DNA of 64,000 nt from Salegentibacter tibetensis (GCF_020164485.1 NZ_JAIQZA010000006.1:95509-159508), one strand, 5' to 3'. Numbered from the stretch's first letter, positions 24,492 through 35,393 are shown. Notes: generated by a model not told the origin, from the sequence alone. Numbers and translations: made by a program.

Positions 24492-27400
24492 TTGGAAAAG
24501 GAAAAAAAGAAGAAGAAAAAATATAAAATATTAAAGATCCTCGCAAAAATCTTTGCGGGGCTCTTTATTTTTATAATCTTATTGCTGCTTTTTATCAGAA
24601 GTCCATGGGGACAGGATATTATAAAAAATCAGGTGGTAAATAATATTTCCGGTAAAACCAATACGGATATTACCCTGGATAAACTTTTTATTACTTTCTC
24701 TGGAAATATTCAACTCGATGGTCTTTACCTCGAAGATAAAAATGGTGATACGCTAGTGTATTCCAAATCACTTGAGGCCGATATTCCAATATGGCCAATT
24801 ATTCAGGGAAATGCCATTAGTGTAGATAATTTAGATTGGGAAGGTTTAAAGGCCAATATTGTTAGAAAAGATTCTGTTGAAGGCTTCAATTACGAATTTC
24901 TAATGGAAGCATTCGCCACAGATACTACCCAGCAAGCCAGTCAGGAACCTACACCACAAGATACTACCGCTTCACAGGAAATCAATATTGGAAACCTTAA
25001 TTTTAAAAATTTCAACATCACTTTTAAAGATGATGTCATGGGGATTGACACTGAAGTATCTTTGGGTGAACTTATCCTGGAACTGGAAAAAACCGATCTT
25101 GAAAAGATGGATTTCCGGGCCGGAAATGCCAGCATAACCAATACGAAAATTAAATATTCACAAAATAAGCCCTTTCCTGAATCCGAAGATGAACAACCGG
25201 CACCAATGCCTTATTTGGTGGTAGATAACTTTAATCTGGGAAATGTACAGATAGATTACAATTCTATTCCCGACGGAATTAATGCGAATCTTGACGTTCA
25301 GGAATTTTTAGCGGAAGTTCCGCTGATGGACCTTAAAGCTCAGGAAATAGAAGTTAGTAAGGTCGCATTGAATAATTCTGATATTAAACTGGAAATGAAA
25401 ACTATGGTACAGCCGCAGGATACCACTGCCACCGAGACTACTCCTTTTTCATGGCCAGATTGGCAAGTTGCCGTTAATGAAATAAACTTTTCTGATAATA
25501 ACATAAGTTATTTGGTAGATGGAGCTGAGCCTAAAAAGGGCGAATTTAATGCTGAAGCATTGGTGCTGGATTCTCTTAATTTAAATGCGAATAATTTATA
25601 TTTAAAGGATAAAATAGCCGGAGTCGAAATTGCTGCCTTTAATTTTAAGGAAGCTTCAGGGCTTGATTTAAATCAACTTAACTTTAACTTATATTTAGAG
25701 GAATCTCAACTAGATCTTACAGAGTTTGCATTGGCTTTAAATGAAAACAGGTTGGAAGGGGAGGCCGGTTTAAAATATAATTCAGTTCAGGACTTGATCG
25801 ATAATTTTGAAACGGCAGAACTGTCCCTGGATCTTCCAACAATTTTGTTAGATGTGGAAGATGCATTTAGGTTTCAGCCAAACTTAAGATCCAATCCTTA
25901 TATAAAGGAGTTAAGTGCCAATAAGGTATCGGGAAATCTTAAGGCCTCGGGAAAACTTTCAGATATCGCAATTTCAAGAGCTAATCTTAATTGGAAAAAC
26001 ACTTCACTTTCAGCTAACGGAAATATTTACAACGCAATAGATCCCGATAATATTCGGTTTAATATTCCTCGTTTCAATGCAAAATCCCGCAAATCTGACC
26101 TTACAGGTTTTGTGAGTGAAAAAGACCTAGGAATCAGTATTCCGAAAAATATTCAGCTTAGCGGGAATTTTAGAGGAAGTCCTGAAGACCTTTCAGCCAA
26201 AGCATTTTTAAAAACTTCCGAAGGAAATATTCGCATAAATGGTAATTTCTCCAACCAGCAGGAAATTGTTTTTGAAGGAAAAATGACATCCGAAGAACTT
26301 CAGCTTGGAAACATCTTGCAAAATGAAAGCCTGGGAGCTTTAAACCTTGAAGTTGAAACTTCAGGAAGGGGAAGTACGGTAAATACACTTGATGCAACTT
26401 TAGACGCCACCATACAATCATTCTCTTATAATGATTACGGAATAGAAGGCCTTAAAATTTCCGGCGATATTAACGATGGAACCGGTACCATATCTTCAAA
26501 CTTTAAAGACGATAACCTGGAATTGGTACTTAATTCGCAAGTGGAGCTGGATTCGGTTAAACCTAAAGCGAACCTAAATTTAGATCTAAAAGGGGCGAAG
26601 TTACAGGAATTGGGACTTTCTTCCCGGGATATTCGTATGGCCTTTAAATTGGATGCTGAATTTGAAGGAAATGCAGATGAATACGAAACCTACGCCAATT
26701 TCACTGATGCAGTGGTAGTTTATGATAATAACACTTATTTGCCCGGCGATTTAAATGCGCACGCCTTTGTACGTACAGATTCCACTTCTTTGCAGATTAG
26801 TAATAAAATTTTAGATCTGGATTTGAAATCTAATGCCGATCCTATAGATTTTTCCAAGGCACTAAACCGACATTATGAATCCTATTTTACCGAAGTAGAT
26901 CCTTTAGATACCGTGCAAAAACCTGTTAATTTAAAACTGCGTGGAACTATAATAGATGCTCCCGTTTTAAATGAAGTTTTCTTAGCTAATCTCGAACAGC
27001 TTGATACCATACATATTGAGGCCGATTTCATTGAAAAAGAGCGAAAATTTGATGCTCTGGTAAGCCTGCCTTATATAAATTATTCAGGTAGTGAAATTGA
27101 TAGTTTGGAATTTAGTTTAAATTCAGATCCTGAAAACTTTGATTTTAACCTTGGGTTTAGAGCGATTAACTCAGGACCGATCGCAATTCAGGAAACCGAT
27201 TTTAATGGAAGCCTTACAGAAGATAAACTCTTCCTGGATTTCACTTCTAACCAGGGCGAAGAACGATTAATTCATATGGCTTCAGAAATCACCAAACCCG
27301 GGGATAGCCTTAGATTTTATATCAATCCGGAAGATTTAATCCTGAATAAAAATGAGTGGAATATTGCTTCGGGAAATGAAATAATAGTTTACGGGGAGGA

Positions 27401-29498
27401 TATTACCGCAAATAATTTCAGGTTAAGTAGAAATAACCAGGAAATGCTATTAAGCAGTGAGCTTTCTCAATCAGATAAAAACCATATTGGAATGGAATTT
27501 AATAATTTCAATTTAGGGGCACTGCTAAATTATTTGAATCCGGAAGAAGAATTGGCCACGGGGCAATTAAATGGTTATTTAATTTTTGAAGATCCTATGC
27601 AAAAAATTGGAATTCTTGCTGGGATGGAGATCAATCAGTTAAAAGCAATGGGGGTAGAGCTTGGTAAACTAAGCCTGAATTCTACTCCAAAAGCCGATTT
27701 CCAATACGATGTTGGCCTCGCTTTAAAAGGTGAAAATGTGGATCTTGATATGAATGGCGATTTCCAGGCGCTGGACACTACTACCACCTTAGATTTCGAA
27801 ATGCAGATCAATAAAATTAATATGAAAACTCTGGCAGCAATTTCTCAAGATGCGATTACTGATGGGCAGGGAAGTATTTCCGGAAACTTGAGTTTGGAAG
27901 GCACTACAACAGAACCTGAGTATAAGGGGCAGCTTAACTTTGATGAGGCTCAATTTAATGTAGCCTTACTTAATGTTCCTTTTACGCTCCCTTCAGAGAC
28001 ATTGGAATTTGACAATCAGGGAATATATTTCAATGAATTTAGGGTAGAAGATAAAGATTCAAATTCATTTGTTGTTAATGGGGAAGTGCTTACAGAAAGT
28101 CTAATAAATCCTAAATTCGACTTGAATTTCAAGGCCAGGCAATTTCAGATTCTTAATTCTTCAAAAGAGGATAATGAAATGTTTTACGGAACTGCCACTT
28201 TTGATGCCGATGCCAGCTTAACCGGAGATCTTAATATTCCTAAATTAGATATGAATATTACCATAGGTTCCAATACCGATTTCACCTATGTTATGGCAGA
28301 AGAAGAGCTGGCGATGCAGGAACGTGAAGGGATCGTGATTTTTACAAACAGGGAAGATCCCGATGATATTCTTACCGGAAGCGAAGAAGAAAAATCGGCT
28401 ACACTTACAGGTTATAATGTTAGTGCCCGAATTAATATAAATGAAGACGCCGCATTTAATATTATTATCGATGAGCAAACAGGGGACAATTTTAGAGTAA
28501 AAGGAGAGGGAGAATTAGATTTTAATATGTCTCCTAATGGAAGAATGACGCTTGCCGGCCGTTATACAATGAGTGGTGGTCATTACGAGATGAGTTTGTA
28601 CAGCCTGGTAAAACGTAGATTTGAAATTGCCGATGGCAGCCGAATTACCTGGTCTGGAGATCCTTTGGATGCAACCTTAGATGTGAGTGCTATTTATAAG
28701 GTAGAAACTTCACCCGCATCGCTTATGGCAACCAATCGGAGCGCTGGTGACAATAATCAATTTAGAAGGGAACTACCATTTTTAGTATACCTTAACGTAG
28801 ATGGCGAATTAATGCAGCCAAAATTATCTTTTGGTCTGCAAATGCCAGATGATGAGCAGGGTGCAGCCGGAGGCCAGATCTATGGACGCCTGCAACAATT
28901 GAACAGTCAGGAAGCGGAGTTGAATAAACAGGTTTTTTCATTATTGGTATTAAACCGATTTTATCCAACTTCCGGGAGTGCCGGCGACAGTGGTGGAAAT
29001 CTTGCCATTGCCCGCGATAATTTAAGTCAGGCGCTCTCAGATCAGCTAAATATGTTTTCTGAAAAACTACTGGGGGATACCGGTGTTGAGCTTAATTTTG
29101 GAGTAGACAGTTATACTGATTATAGCGGAAATACAGCAACCGAACGTACTGAGGTAGATATTGAAGCTCAAAAACGCTTGTTGGACGATCGTCTAATTGT
29201 AAGTGTAGGAAGCGAAGTAGGTGTGCAGGGTAGTAACCGTCCCGGAGAAGAAGCCAGTCCCGTAATTGGAAATGTAAGTATAGAATATTTACTTACTGAA
29301 TCCGGAAGATTTAGATTAAAAGGTTTCCGAAGAAACGAATTCGAAAATGTAATTGACGGACAGCTTATTATTAGCGGGATCGCTTTTATTTTTACAAGGG
29401 AGTTCAATGAGTTTCAGGAATTATGGGATAATTTCTTTCTGAAAGAGAGAGAAGCAGAGGAGGAAGAATCAGCCGAAAACAATGATAAAGAAGATTAA
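24492..29498 (+). CDS. tamB: TamB-family translocation and assembly module protein
   Basis: 1668 aa, anchored in the inner membrane by one helix (about 18-36) after a Lys-rich start. The rest is an elongated repeated beta-strand groove typical of AsmA/TamB proteins, which move lipids or assist outer-membrane protein insertion across the periplasm. The DUF490/TamB C-terminal domain (about 1300-1668) includes GRMTLAGRYTMSGGHYEMSLY and a final strand SGIAFIFTREF. The start is a TTG at 24492; no in-frame ATG gives the membrane anchor. Partner tamL lies 102 bp downstream on the same strand, as in other Bacteroidota. Confidence 0.93.
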   Translation: MEKEKKKKKKYKILKILAKIFAGLFIFIILLLLFIRSPWGQDIIKNQVVNNISGKTNTDITLDKLFITFSGNIQLDGLYLEDKNGDTLVYSKSLEADIPIWPIIQGNAISVDNLDWEGLKANIVRKDSVEGFNYEFLMEAFATDTTQQASQEPTPQDTTASQEINIGNLNFKNFNITFKDDVMGIDTEVSLGELILELEKTDLEKMDFRAGNASITNTKIKYSQNKPFPESEDEQPAPMPYLVVDNFNLGNVQIDYNSIPDGINANLDVQEFLAEVPLMDLKAQEIEVSKVALNNSDIKLEMKTMVQPQDTTATETTPFSWPDWQVAVNEINFSDNNISYLVDGAEPKKGEFNAEALVLDSLNLNANNLYLKDKIAGVEIAAFNFKEASGLDLNQLNFNLYLEESQLDLTEFALALNENRLEGEAGLKYNSVQDLIDNFETAELSLDLPTILLDVEDAFRFQPNLRSNPYIKELSANKVSGNLKASGKLSDIAISRANLNWKNTSLSANGNIYNAIDPDNIRFNIPRFNAKSRKSDLTGFVSEKDLGISIPKNIQLSGNFRGSPEDLSAKAFLKTSEGNIRINGNFSNQQEIVFEGKMTSEELQLGNILQNESLGALNLEVETSGRGSTVNTLDATLDATIQSFSYNDYGIEGLKISGDINDGTGTISSNFKDDNLELVLNSQVELDSVKPKANLNLDLKGAKLQELGLSSRDIRMAFKLDAEFEGNADEYETYANFTDAVVVYDNNTYLPGDLNAHAFVRTDSTSLQISNKILDLDLKSNADPIDFSKALNRHYESYFTEVDPLDTVQKPVNLKLRGTIIDAPVLNEVFLANLEQLDTIHIEADFIEKERKFDALVSLPYINYSGSEIDSLEFSLNSDPENFDFNLGFRAINSGPIAIQETDFNGSLTEDKLFLDFTSNQGEERLIHMASEITKPGDSLRFYINPEDLILNKNEWNIASGNEIIVYGEDITANNFRLSRNNQEMLLSSELSQSDKNHIGMEFNNFNLGALLNYLNPEEELATGQLNGYLIFEDPMQKIGILAGMEINQLKAMGVELGKLSLNSTPKADFQYDVGLALKGENVDLDMNGDFQALDTTTTLDFEMQINKINMKTLAAISQDAITDGQGSISGNLSLEGTTTEPEYKGQLNFDEAQFNVALLNVPFTLPSETLEFDNQGIYFNEFRVEDKDSNSFVVNGEVLTESLINPKFDLNFKARQFQILNSSKEDNEMFYGTATFDADASLTGDLNIPKLDMNITIGSNTDFTYVMAEEELAMQEREGIVIFTNREDPDDILTGSEEEKSATLTGYNVSARININEDAAFNIIIDEQTGDNFRVKGEGELDFNMSPNGRMTLAGRYTMSGGHYEMSLYSLVKRRFEIADGSRITWSGDPLDATLDVSAIYKVETSPASLMATNRSAGDNNQFRRELPFLVYLNVDGELMQPKLSFGLQMPDDEQGAAGGQIYGRLQQLNSQEAELNKQVFSLLVLNRFYPTSGSAGDSGGNLAIARDNLSQALSDQLNMFSEKLLGDTGVELNFGVDSYTDYSGNTATERTEVDIEAQKRLLDDRLIVSVGSEVGVQGSNRPGEEASPVIGNVSIEYLLTESGRFRLKGFRRNEFENVIDGQLIISGIAFIFTREFNEFQELWDNFFLKEREAEEEESAENNDKED

Positions 29499-29600
29499 CA
29501 AATAAAACCGGCGTGATACTGAACGCATAAACAGGCAACTTATTGAGCAGTGGTTTTTGCCCGTGACTAATTCACAAATTAGGATTGAAATTAAAAACAG

Positions 29601-31871
29601 ATGAAGGTTTACTTAAAATATATCGCTTATGCTTGTGTAATATTTTTGCTACTGCAGGCGTGCAATGTGAAAAAATTTGTTCCTGAAGACGAATTGCTTT
29701 ACACCGGCGCCAAAATTTCAATGGAAAGTGATACTACTATTAAGAAGCGTTCCCAGTTAAAGGCTGAGTTGGAATCAGTCTTAAGACCAGATCCTAATAG
29801 TTCATTTCTGGGAATGCAGCCGCGATTATATTTTCATTATAAAGCCCAGCGTGAAAAACCGGGTTTTATCAATAAATTTTTGAATAAACAAATAGGGGAA
29901 GAGCCGGTTTACGGGAGCGATGTAAACCCGGTACGCACCGAAGATCTGCTTAAAAACAGACTCGAAAATAGAGGGTTTTTCTATAGTACTGTTGTTTCTA
30001 CAGTAGACCGTAAAGAAGAAGAGAAAGAAATGAGCGCTGCCTACTCAATACAAATTCCCGCTCCATATTTGCTTGAAAATTACAAGTTAGATTCAGATAG
30101 CCTTCCGATTTACAAAGAAATACAGACCACTTTAGAGAACTCTCCACTGGAAAAAGGTATGCGATTTGATCTTTCAACCATGAAACTGGAAAGGGAGAGG
30201 ATTGATAGGAATTTAAAATCTGAGGGTTATTATAACTTCAACTCCGGATTTTTGATTTTTGAGGCTGACACCAATCAATACGATCAGAAAAAATTTGATC
30301 TTTTTTTGAGATTAAAAAAGGATATCCCAAACGAAAGTGTTATTCCTTATAGAATAGAAAGCGTTAATATCTATCCTAACTATGAAGTGGGAACCGACAG
30401 TTCTAGTGCAAAAACGCGATATGCAGAGAAAAACTTTTTTCAGGAGGAAGTGTTCTTTAAGCCGAAATATTTAGATCCTTATCTTCTTATTGAAGAGGGA
30501 CAGCTTTATAACCCCGAAACGTCCAGGAATACAGCCAGGAGATTAGGGAATATTGGTGCTTATAAATTTGTAAATATAAGTTATCGTGAGATAGACAGTC
30601 TTGCTACAGATAGTACCGGTGTTCTGGAAACAAATATTTATCTATCCCCCTTAAACAAACGTTCTCTAAGGGCAGAAATACAGGCAGTTACAAAATCTAA
30701 TGGCTTTACCGGGCCAAGTTTGGCTTTGGGCTACACCAACCGAAATTTATTTAAGGGTGGAGAAATTCTAAATATTACCGGAAATTTCGGGTATGAAGTG
30801 CAGGTAGGTGGAGGTACCCAGGCCGGTTTAGAAAGTATCCAGCTTGGATTGGAAGGGGAACTTATCTTTCCAAGACTTTTATTTCCAATAAAATTTGATA
30901 AAAACTGGTTCTCATATTCCATTCCCAAAACAAGAACAAGTTTAGGCGTAGATTATCTTAGCCGAAGTAATTTATTTAGTTTGCGTTCTGCTTCTGCAAG
31001 ATTTGGTTACATCTGGAATGCGAACCGTTTTGTGACCCATGAGCTTAATCCAGTATCGGTAAATTATGTTAAATTGGGAAATACGAGTCAGGAATTCCGG
31101 GATATATTAGAGAATAATCCTTTTTTGCAAAACAGTTTTAACCAGGAATTCATTGCCGGTTTAACCTATTCTTTTACCTATAACGAACTAGTAAATAGCA
31201 ATAGCCGGCATCAGTTTTTCCTAAATTCAACCTTAGATGTAGCCGGAAATCTGGTAGATGCTATTAGTGGAGGAGGCGAAGAAGATCCTCAAACTTTCCT
31301 GGGACTCGCATATGCACAATATGCAAAAGCCGATATTGATTTTAGGTATCATTTAAATGTTGGAAGTGGCTCTAAAATAGCCAGTAGATTATTTGCCGGT
31401 TATGGTGTGCCGTATGGAAATTCCGATGTTTTACCTTTTACCAAACAATATTTTTCCGGGGGGCCTTATAGTGTAAGAGCTTTTAATATACGTTCCTTAG
31501 GTCCCGGAACTTACACTCCACCTGGCGGGGAAGGTGCATTTTTTGATCAGGCAGGAAATATTAGGCTGGAAGCTAACCTGGAATATCGTTTTCCACTTTT
31601 CCCTTATTTATACGGAGCTGTATTTGCCGATGCCGGGAATGTCTGGAATACAGGAGAAAATAGTACTTTGGAAGGAGGGCAATTCAGCAAAGATTTTATG
31701 AACGAGTTGGGAATCGGTACTGGTTTCGGCTTACGGGTAGATATTCAAAGTTTTGTGATTCGGGTGGATCTGGCTGCGCCTGTTCACGATCCTTCATTGC
31801 CCGAAGGCCAGCGCTGGGAATTTGACTATGCAAACCCTGTGCTGAATTTTGCTATTGGATATCCATTTTAA
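29601..31871 (+). CDS. tamL: TamL, lipoprotein BamA/TamA-superfamily outer-membrane protein
   Basis: 756 aa. Lipobox LLLQAC with Cys21 marks the Bacteroidota form TamL (TamA with a lipid anchor). Periplasmic POTRA-like repeats cover about 25-350; a 16-strand barrel follows, with the superfamily lid-lock motif seen as SVRAFNIRSLGPG (VRGF equivalent) and a C-terminal strand VLNFAIGYPF ending in Phe. Works with TamB in outer-membrane assembly. The stop codon overlaps no gene, but the Crp/Fnr regulator starts one base later, suggesting read-through transcription. Confidence 0.93.
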   Translation: MKVYLKYIAYACVIFLLLQACNVKKFVPEDELLYTGAKISMESDTTIKKRSQLKAELESVLRPDPNSSFLGMQPRLYFHYKAQREKPGFINKFLNKQIGEEPVYGSDVNPVRTEDLLKNRLENRGFFYSTVVSTVDRKEEEKEMSAAYSIQIPAPYLLENYKLDSDSLPIYKEIQTTLENSPLEKGMRFDLSTMKLERERIDRNLKSEGYYNFNSGFLIFEADTNQYDQKKFDLFLRLKKDIPNESVIPYRIESVNIYPNYEVGTDSSSAKTRYAEKNFFQEEVFFKPKYLDPYLLIEEGQLYNPETSRNTARRLGNIGAYKFVNISYREIDSLATDSTGVLETNIYLSPLNKRSLRAEIQAVTKSNGFTGPSLALGYTNRNLFKGGEILNITGNFGYEVQVGGGTQAGLESIQLGLEGELIFPRLLFPIKFDKNWFSYSIPKTRTSLGVDYLSRSNLFSLRSASARFGYIWNANRFVTHELNPVSVNYVKLGNTSQEFRDILENNPFLQNSFNQEFIAGLTYSFTYNELVNSNSRHQFFLNSTLDVAGNLVDAISGGGEEDPQTFLGLAYAQYAKADIDFRYHLNVGSGSKIASRLFAGYGVPYGNSDVLPFTKQYFSGGPYSVRAFNIRSLGPGTYTPPGGEGAFFDQAGNIRLEANLEYRFPLFPYLYGAVFADAGNVWNTGENSTLEGGQFSKDFMNELGIGTGFGLRVDIQSFVIRVDLAAPVHDPSLPEGQRWEFDYANPVLNFAIGYPF

Positions 31872-31872
31872 T

Positions 31873-32460
31873 ATGCACCAGGAGATTCTAAAACACGTTA
31901 CTTCCAAAATTGAACTGTCTAATGAAGAACAGCGGGAATTTGTTGGGATACTTTCAGAAAAACATGTTTCAAAAAAAGAATTTTTAATTGAACCTGGTCA
32001 ATCTGTAGATTGTGAATATTATGTGGTGGAAGGCTGTTTAAAAGCTTATTATTTAGATCAAGATGGCAATATGCATATTATTCAGTTTGCGGTAGAAGAT
32101 TGGTGGATAAGCGATTTTGAAGCTTTCTTCGGAAATATTCCAGCTCAATTATTCGTCGAAGCCATAGAAGACTCGGTGCTTTTGGGAATTCATCGCGATA
32201 CCTTGGAAACCTTATACCACAGAATTCCTAAATTTGAACGTTTCTTTAGAATGAAAACCACCAATGCTTTTGTAGCCCTTAGAAGTAGAATTCTTTCCTC
32301 ACTTCAAAAGAACAATAAAGAGCGATACCTGGAATTTTGCATCACTTATCCGGAAATAGAAAAACGGATTCCCAATTATCATATAGCAAATTACCTTGGC
32401 ATAAAGCCGGAAAGCCTTAGCCGACTAAGAAAAGAGCTGTTTGAGCTTAACATTATTTAA
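31873..32460 (+). CDS. Crp/Fnr-family transcriptional regulator
   Basis: 195 aa with the start at ATG 31873; the open frame runs back to a TTG inside tamL, which I reject. Cyclic-nucleotide-binding-like domain about 10-125 (PGQSVDCEYYVVEGCLKAYYL) and a C-terminal helix-turn-helix (IPNYHIANYLGIKPESLSRLR). It lacks the classical phosphate-binding RxS motif, so it may not bind cAMP. Members of this flavobacterial group usually sit next to redox enzymes; here an old yellow enzyme follows after 192 bp, the probable target. Confidence 0.88.
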   Translation: MHQEILKHVTSKIELSNEEQREFVGILSEKHVSKKEFLIEPGQSVDCEYYVVEGCLKAYYLDQDGNMHIIQFAVEDWWISDFEAFFGNIPAQLFVEAIEDSVLLGIHRDTLETLYHRIPKFERFFRMKTTNAFVALRSRILSSLQKNNKERYLEFCITYPEIEKRIPNYHIANYLGIKPESLSRLRKELFELNII

Positions 32461-32652
32461 CAGGCACTACTAACATACATCAAGTAGTTTCTTTTCCTTT
32501 TCAGCTAATTTCGCTTACCAAGTGAGACTTATAATTTGGCAATTTTTTTTGCAGAAATTTTAATTCTCAAATTAAACATGCTCATGGTTTATCCCGGGTT
32601 TGTTTTAAAAAAAATACTAAGAAAAAGATTTTAAAATTAACAAATTACAAGT

Positions 32653-33765
32653 ATGAGTAAAGAACAAAATTTATTAAAATCATATAATTTAAACGGACTG
32701 GAACTTCCAAACAGAGTGGTAATGGCTCCCATGACAAGAAGTAGGGCCGATAATCCTGAAAACAAACCTGCAGAAGGTCTACACGATGTTTATTACACCC
32801 AGAGAGCCTCTGCCGGGTTTATTATTACCGAAGGGTCTCAGGTTTCTAAAGAAGCTGTTGGTTATGTTAATACTCCCGGGATTTACAGCCAGGAACAGGT
32901 TGAAGGCTGGAAAATGGTGAATAAAAAAGTACACGAGGCCAATGGCCGAATGTTTATTCAGCTATGGCATGTAGGGAGAATGTCTCACCCCGATTTTCAT
33001 AATGGGGATTTGCCCTTGTCTTCTTCAGCAATAAATCCTGAAACTCAATCTTATACTCCTGAAGGTTTTAAAGATACTGTGACTCCAAAGGAAATGACCA
33101 TTAATGATATTAAAAGAACTGTTAAGGATTTTAAGCATGCAGCTAAAAATTCAATGGAAGCCGATTTTGACGGGATAGAAATTCATTCTTCCAACGGTTA
33201 TTTATTCCACCAGTTTTTTAATGGCACATCTAACAAAAGAAATGACGAGTACGGCGGAAGCATAGAAAATCGTGCAAAGATCTTATTTGAAATTATAGAC
33301 GCGATTAAAGAAGTAATGCCCGAGCAAAAAATTGGTTTAAGGTTGAATCCTTCACTTCACGGTATTTTTGGAATGACGATGGATGAGGAAACCATCCCAA
33401 CATTCGATTATATTATCAAGAAACTGAACGATTACGATCTTGCTTATGTGCATTTATCGGAGCCTTTTAACGATGTTTCAGAGGTACCACACGCAGTAAC
33501 TGAAATCGCCAAAAGATACCGTCCAATGTACAATGGCACTTTAATTATTAATGCAGGCTTTGATCAGGAATCTGGAAACAAAGTCATTGAAGAAGGAAAT
33601 GCCGATTTGGTAGCCTTTGGTAAACCTTATATTTCTAACCCCGATCTGGTAGAGCGTTTTGCTGAAAACATTCCACTTTCAGAATGGGATACCGATACTT
33701 TTTATACTCCCGGGAAAGAAGGATATATAGATTACGAAGCTAAAGCCAGAAAGCAGGAAGCATAA
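32653..33765 (+). CDS. old yellow enzyme-family flavin oxidoreductase (ene-reductase, NemA-like)
   Basis: 370 aa TIM-barrel FMN protein that reduces electron-poor C=C bonds and other electrophiles with NAD(P)H. Motifs: NRVVMAPMTRSRA at the start (FMN phosphate/isoalloxazine contacts), QLWHVGR, substrate pair HSSNGYL (His and Asn), catalytic Tyr in NKRNDEYGGSIENR, and the FMN-phosphate loop NADLVAFGKPYISNPDL. Length and all motifs are normal. Probably controlled by the Crp/Fnr gene upstream; together with the quinone reductase-like gene at 34380 it fits detoxification of reactive electrophiles. Confidence 0.93.
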   Translation: MSKEQNLLKSYNLNGLELPNRVVMAPMTRSRADNPENKPAEGLHDVYYTQRASAGFIITEGSQVSKEAVGYVNTPGIYSQEQVEGWKMVNKKVHEANGRMFIQLWHVGRMSHPDFHNGDLPLSSSAINPETQSYTPEGFKDTVTPKEMTINDIKRTVKDFKHAAKNSMEADFDGIEIHSSNGYLFHQFFNGTSNKRNDEYGGSIENRAKILFEIIDAIKEVMPEQKIGLRLNPSLHGIFGMTMDEETIPTFDYIIKKLNDYDLAYVHLSEPFNDVSEVPHAVTEIAKRYRPMYNGTLIINAGFDQESGNKVIEEGNADLVAFGKPYISNPDLVERFAENIPLSEWDTDTFYTPGKEGYIDYEAKARKQEA

Positions 33766-33796
33766 GGCATAAAGATTCTGTTTAATTGCAATTATT

Positions 33797-34374
33797 AAAG
33801 AGGTTGTTTGGAATAAACTTACTTCGTCATTCTGAATTTATTTCAGAATCTAATATGTTTTATAATTTAAACATGTTAGACCTCCGATAAAAATCGGAGC
33901 GGGCTCTGAAACGAGTTACCATTGACGTATTTTTAAAACCCTGATATTTAGGTTTGTTTTTTTTATAATTCAAAAAGAAACTTACCTGGTTTGGAAGTTT
34001 CCTTTTTCATTTTTTGCGTGTATTCCTCTCACTGCGTTCGTCGGATACAAGTAAAACGAAACAAAACCCGCCTGAACGGACGGGCAGGAAGGGCGTCCTA
34101 TGTGGAGGTGTTTTTTTGGCAACTGCCTTCCTCTCCCTTTTGGTCGTCGGAGGCAGAAAAAATCGCAAATCAGCAGCTAAATTTTTTCCAGGGCCCTTCG
34201 ACTCCACTCAGGACAAGCTTTCAAAAATTATTAACGCTGCTGATTTGCTACACTCACATACAGAGTTTAAAACTCGCTATGCTCGAAACGTCATTTTCCT
34301 ACGCTAGATAAAATTTTTTATCACGGGTCTCAGAATGACGAGTTAACTTAATTAATTCCAAACAACCTCTTTTT
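33797..34374. repeat. MITE-like repeat, copy B (about 580 bp, nested inverted repeats)
   Basis: Outer ends AAAGAGGTTGTTTGGAATAA (33797-33816) and the inverse TTCCAAACAACCTCTTTT (34357-34374). Next in: GTCATTCTGAATT... at 33830 and ...CAGAATGACGAG at 34331-34342, inverted. Further in, GCAAATCAGCAGC (34165-34177) and GCTGCTGATTTGC (34236-34248) form another pair, and a CCCGCCTGAACGGACGGGC hairpin lies at about 34066-34084. Frames of up to about 100 codons inside are by-products of these palindromes. It fills the gap between the ene-reductase and quinone reductase genes. Confidence 0.75.
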
Positions 34375-34379
34375 TAAGT

Positions 34380-35393
34380 TTAAAACGAAATCACATTCTT
34401 ACCAATAGATTTCCCTGTTTCCTGTAGTTCATGAACTTCTTTAAACGTTTGTGCGCTAAGTCCGGTGAAGGTTTTATTTAGAGTGCTTTCAATGGTTTCT
34501 TCCTCTAAAAGTTTAGAAATTCTTTCCAGTATTTCGTGTTGCTTATGCATATCTGGGGTTTGGAATTTTGCCCGGGTAAACATCAATTCCCAGTGAAAAG
34601 CCACACTTTTATTTTTTAGTTTATTTAGATCTACCGGGTTTTTGGTTTCCACAATAGAACAAATATCCCCCTGGGGTTTTATGAGTTCGGCCATTGCATT
34701 CCAGTGCATATCGGTATCAGAAAAGTTCAGTATATAATCTACCTGCTCATAACCTTTAGATCTCATTTCTTCTTCTAAATTCTTATGATTTACAATTACA
34801 TCGGCGCCCATATTTCTGCACCATTCTTCGGTTTCATTCCTTGAAGCTGTGGCAATCACGTTAAATTTGGTTAGTTTCTTTAAAAGTTGAATTCCAATAG
34901 AACCAACTCCGCCGGCACCACCAATAATTAGAATATCCTGATTTTCACCTGAGTTCTCTTTAATCTTTAAGCGTTCAAAAATGCATTCCCAGGCGGTAAG
35001 GGAAGTAAGGGGCAAAGCTGCAGCTTCTTCAAAAGAAATATTTTTAGGTTTATGGCCTGCAATATTTTCGGTTACCAGCTGAAATTCGGCATTACAACCG
35101 GGGCGATCTATTTCTCCTGCATAGAAAACTTCATCTCCCTGCTTGAATTTCGTGACTTTATTACCAACCTGTTCTACAATTCCGGCAGCATCCCAACCAA
35201 GAATCTTAGGTTTTTCGAGTTCCTTATCCTTAGCAGCATTCTGTCTTACTTTAAAATCTACGGGATTCACAGAAACCGCCTTGATACGAACTAAAAGATC
35301 TGAATCTCCGGGTGTAGGTTCTTCAGTATTAAATTCAACAAAACTGTCTTTATCGGTTATTGGTAGGGATTTTTTTATTCCAACGGCTTTCAT
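34380..35393 (-). CDS. zinc-type alcohol dehydrogenase-like / quinone oxidoreductase
   Basis: 337 aa medium-chain dehydrogenase/reductase. GroES-like domain about 1-125, with ILGWDAAGIVEQVGNKV; Rossmann domain with GGAGGVGSIGIQLLKKL. Catalytic-zinc Cys/His ligands of classical alcohol dehydrogenases are not evident, so it is more like NADPH:quinone reductases. The frame has an upstream ATG giving seven extra residues (35414); I prefer the start MKAVGIKKSLP. Same theme as the ene-reductase next door: reduction of quinones or enones. Confidence 0.88.
   Translation of the reverse strand: MKAVGIKKSLPITDKDSFVEFNTEEPTPGDSDLLVRIKAVSVNPVDFKVRQNAAKDKELEKPKILGWDAAGIVEQVGNKVTKFKQGDEVFYAGEIDRPGCNAEFQLVTENIAGHKPKNISFEEAAALPLTSLTAWECIFERLKIKENSGENQDILIIGGAGGVGSIGIQLLKKLTKFNVIATASRNETEEWCRNMGADVIVNHKNLEEEMRSKGYEQVDYILNFSDTDMHWNAMAELIKPQGDICSIVETKNPVDLNKLKNKSVAFHWELMFTRAKFQTPDMHKQHEILERISKLLEEETIESTLNKTFTGLSAQTFKEVHELQETGKSIGKNVISF

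Noticed and set aside
31849..31872. TTG start for the Crp/Fnr regulator inside tamL
   Set aside because: ATG at 31873, right after the tamL stop, gives a normal family start without overlap.
34014..34084. Short repeated palindromes considered as a CRISPR array
   Set aside because: No regular direct repeats with unique spacers; they are inverted repeats of a dispersed element.
33991..34311. Overlapping frames of 66-106 codons on both strands
   Set aside because: They lie inside repeat copy B, whose inverted repeats create open frames on both strands; no family features and odd composition.
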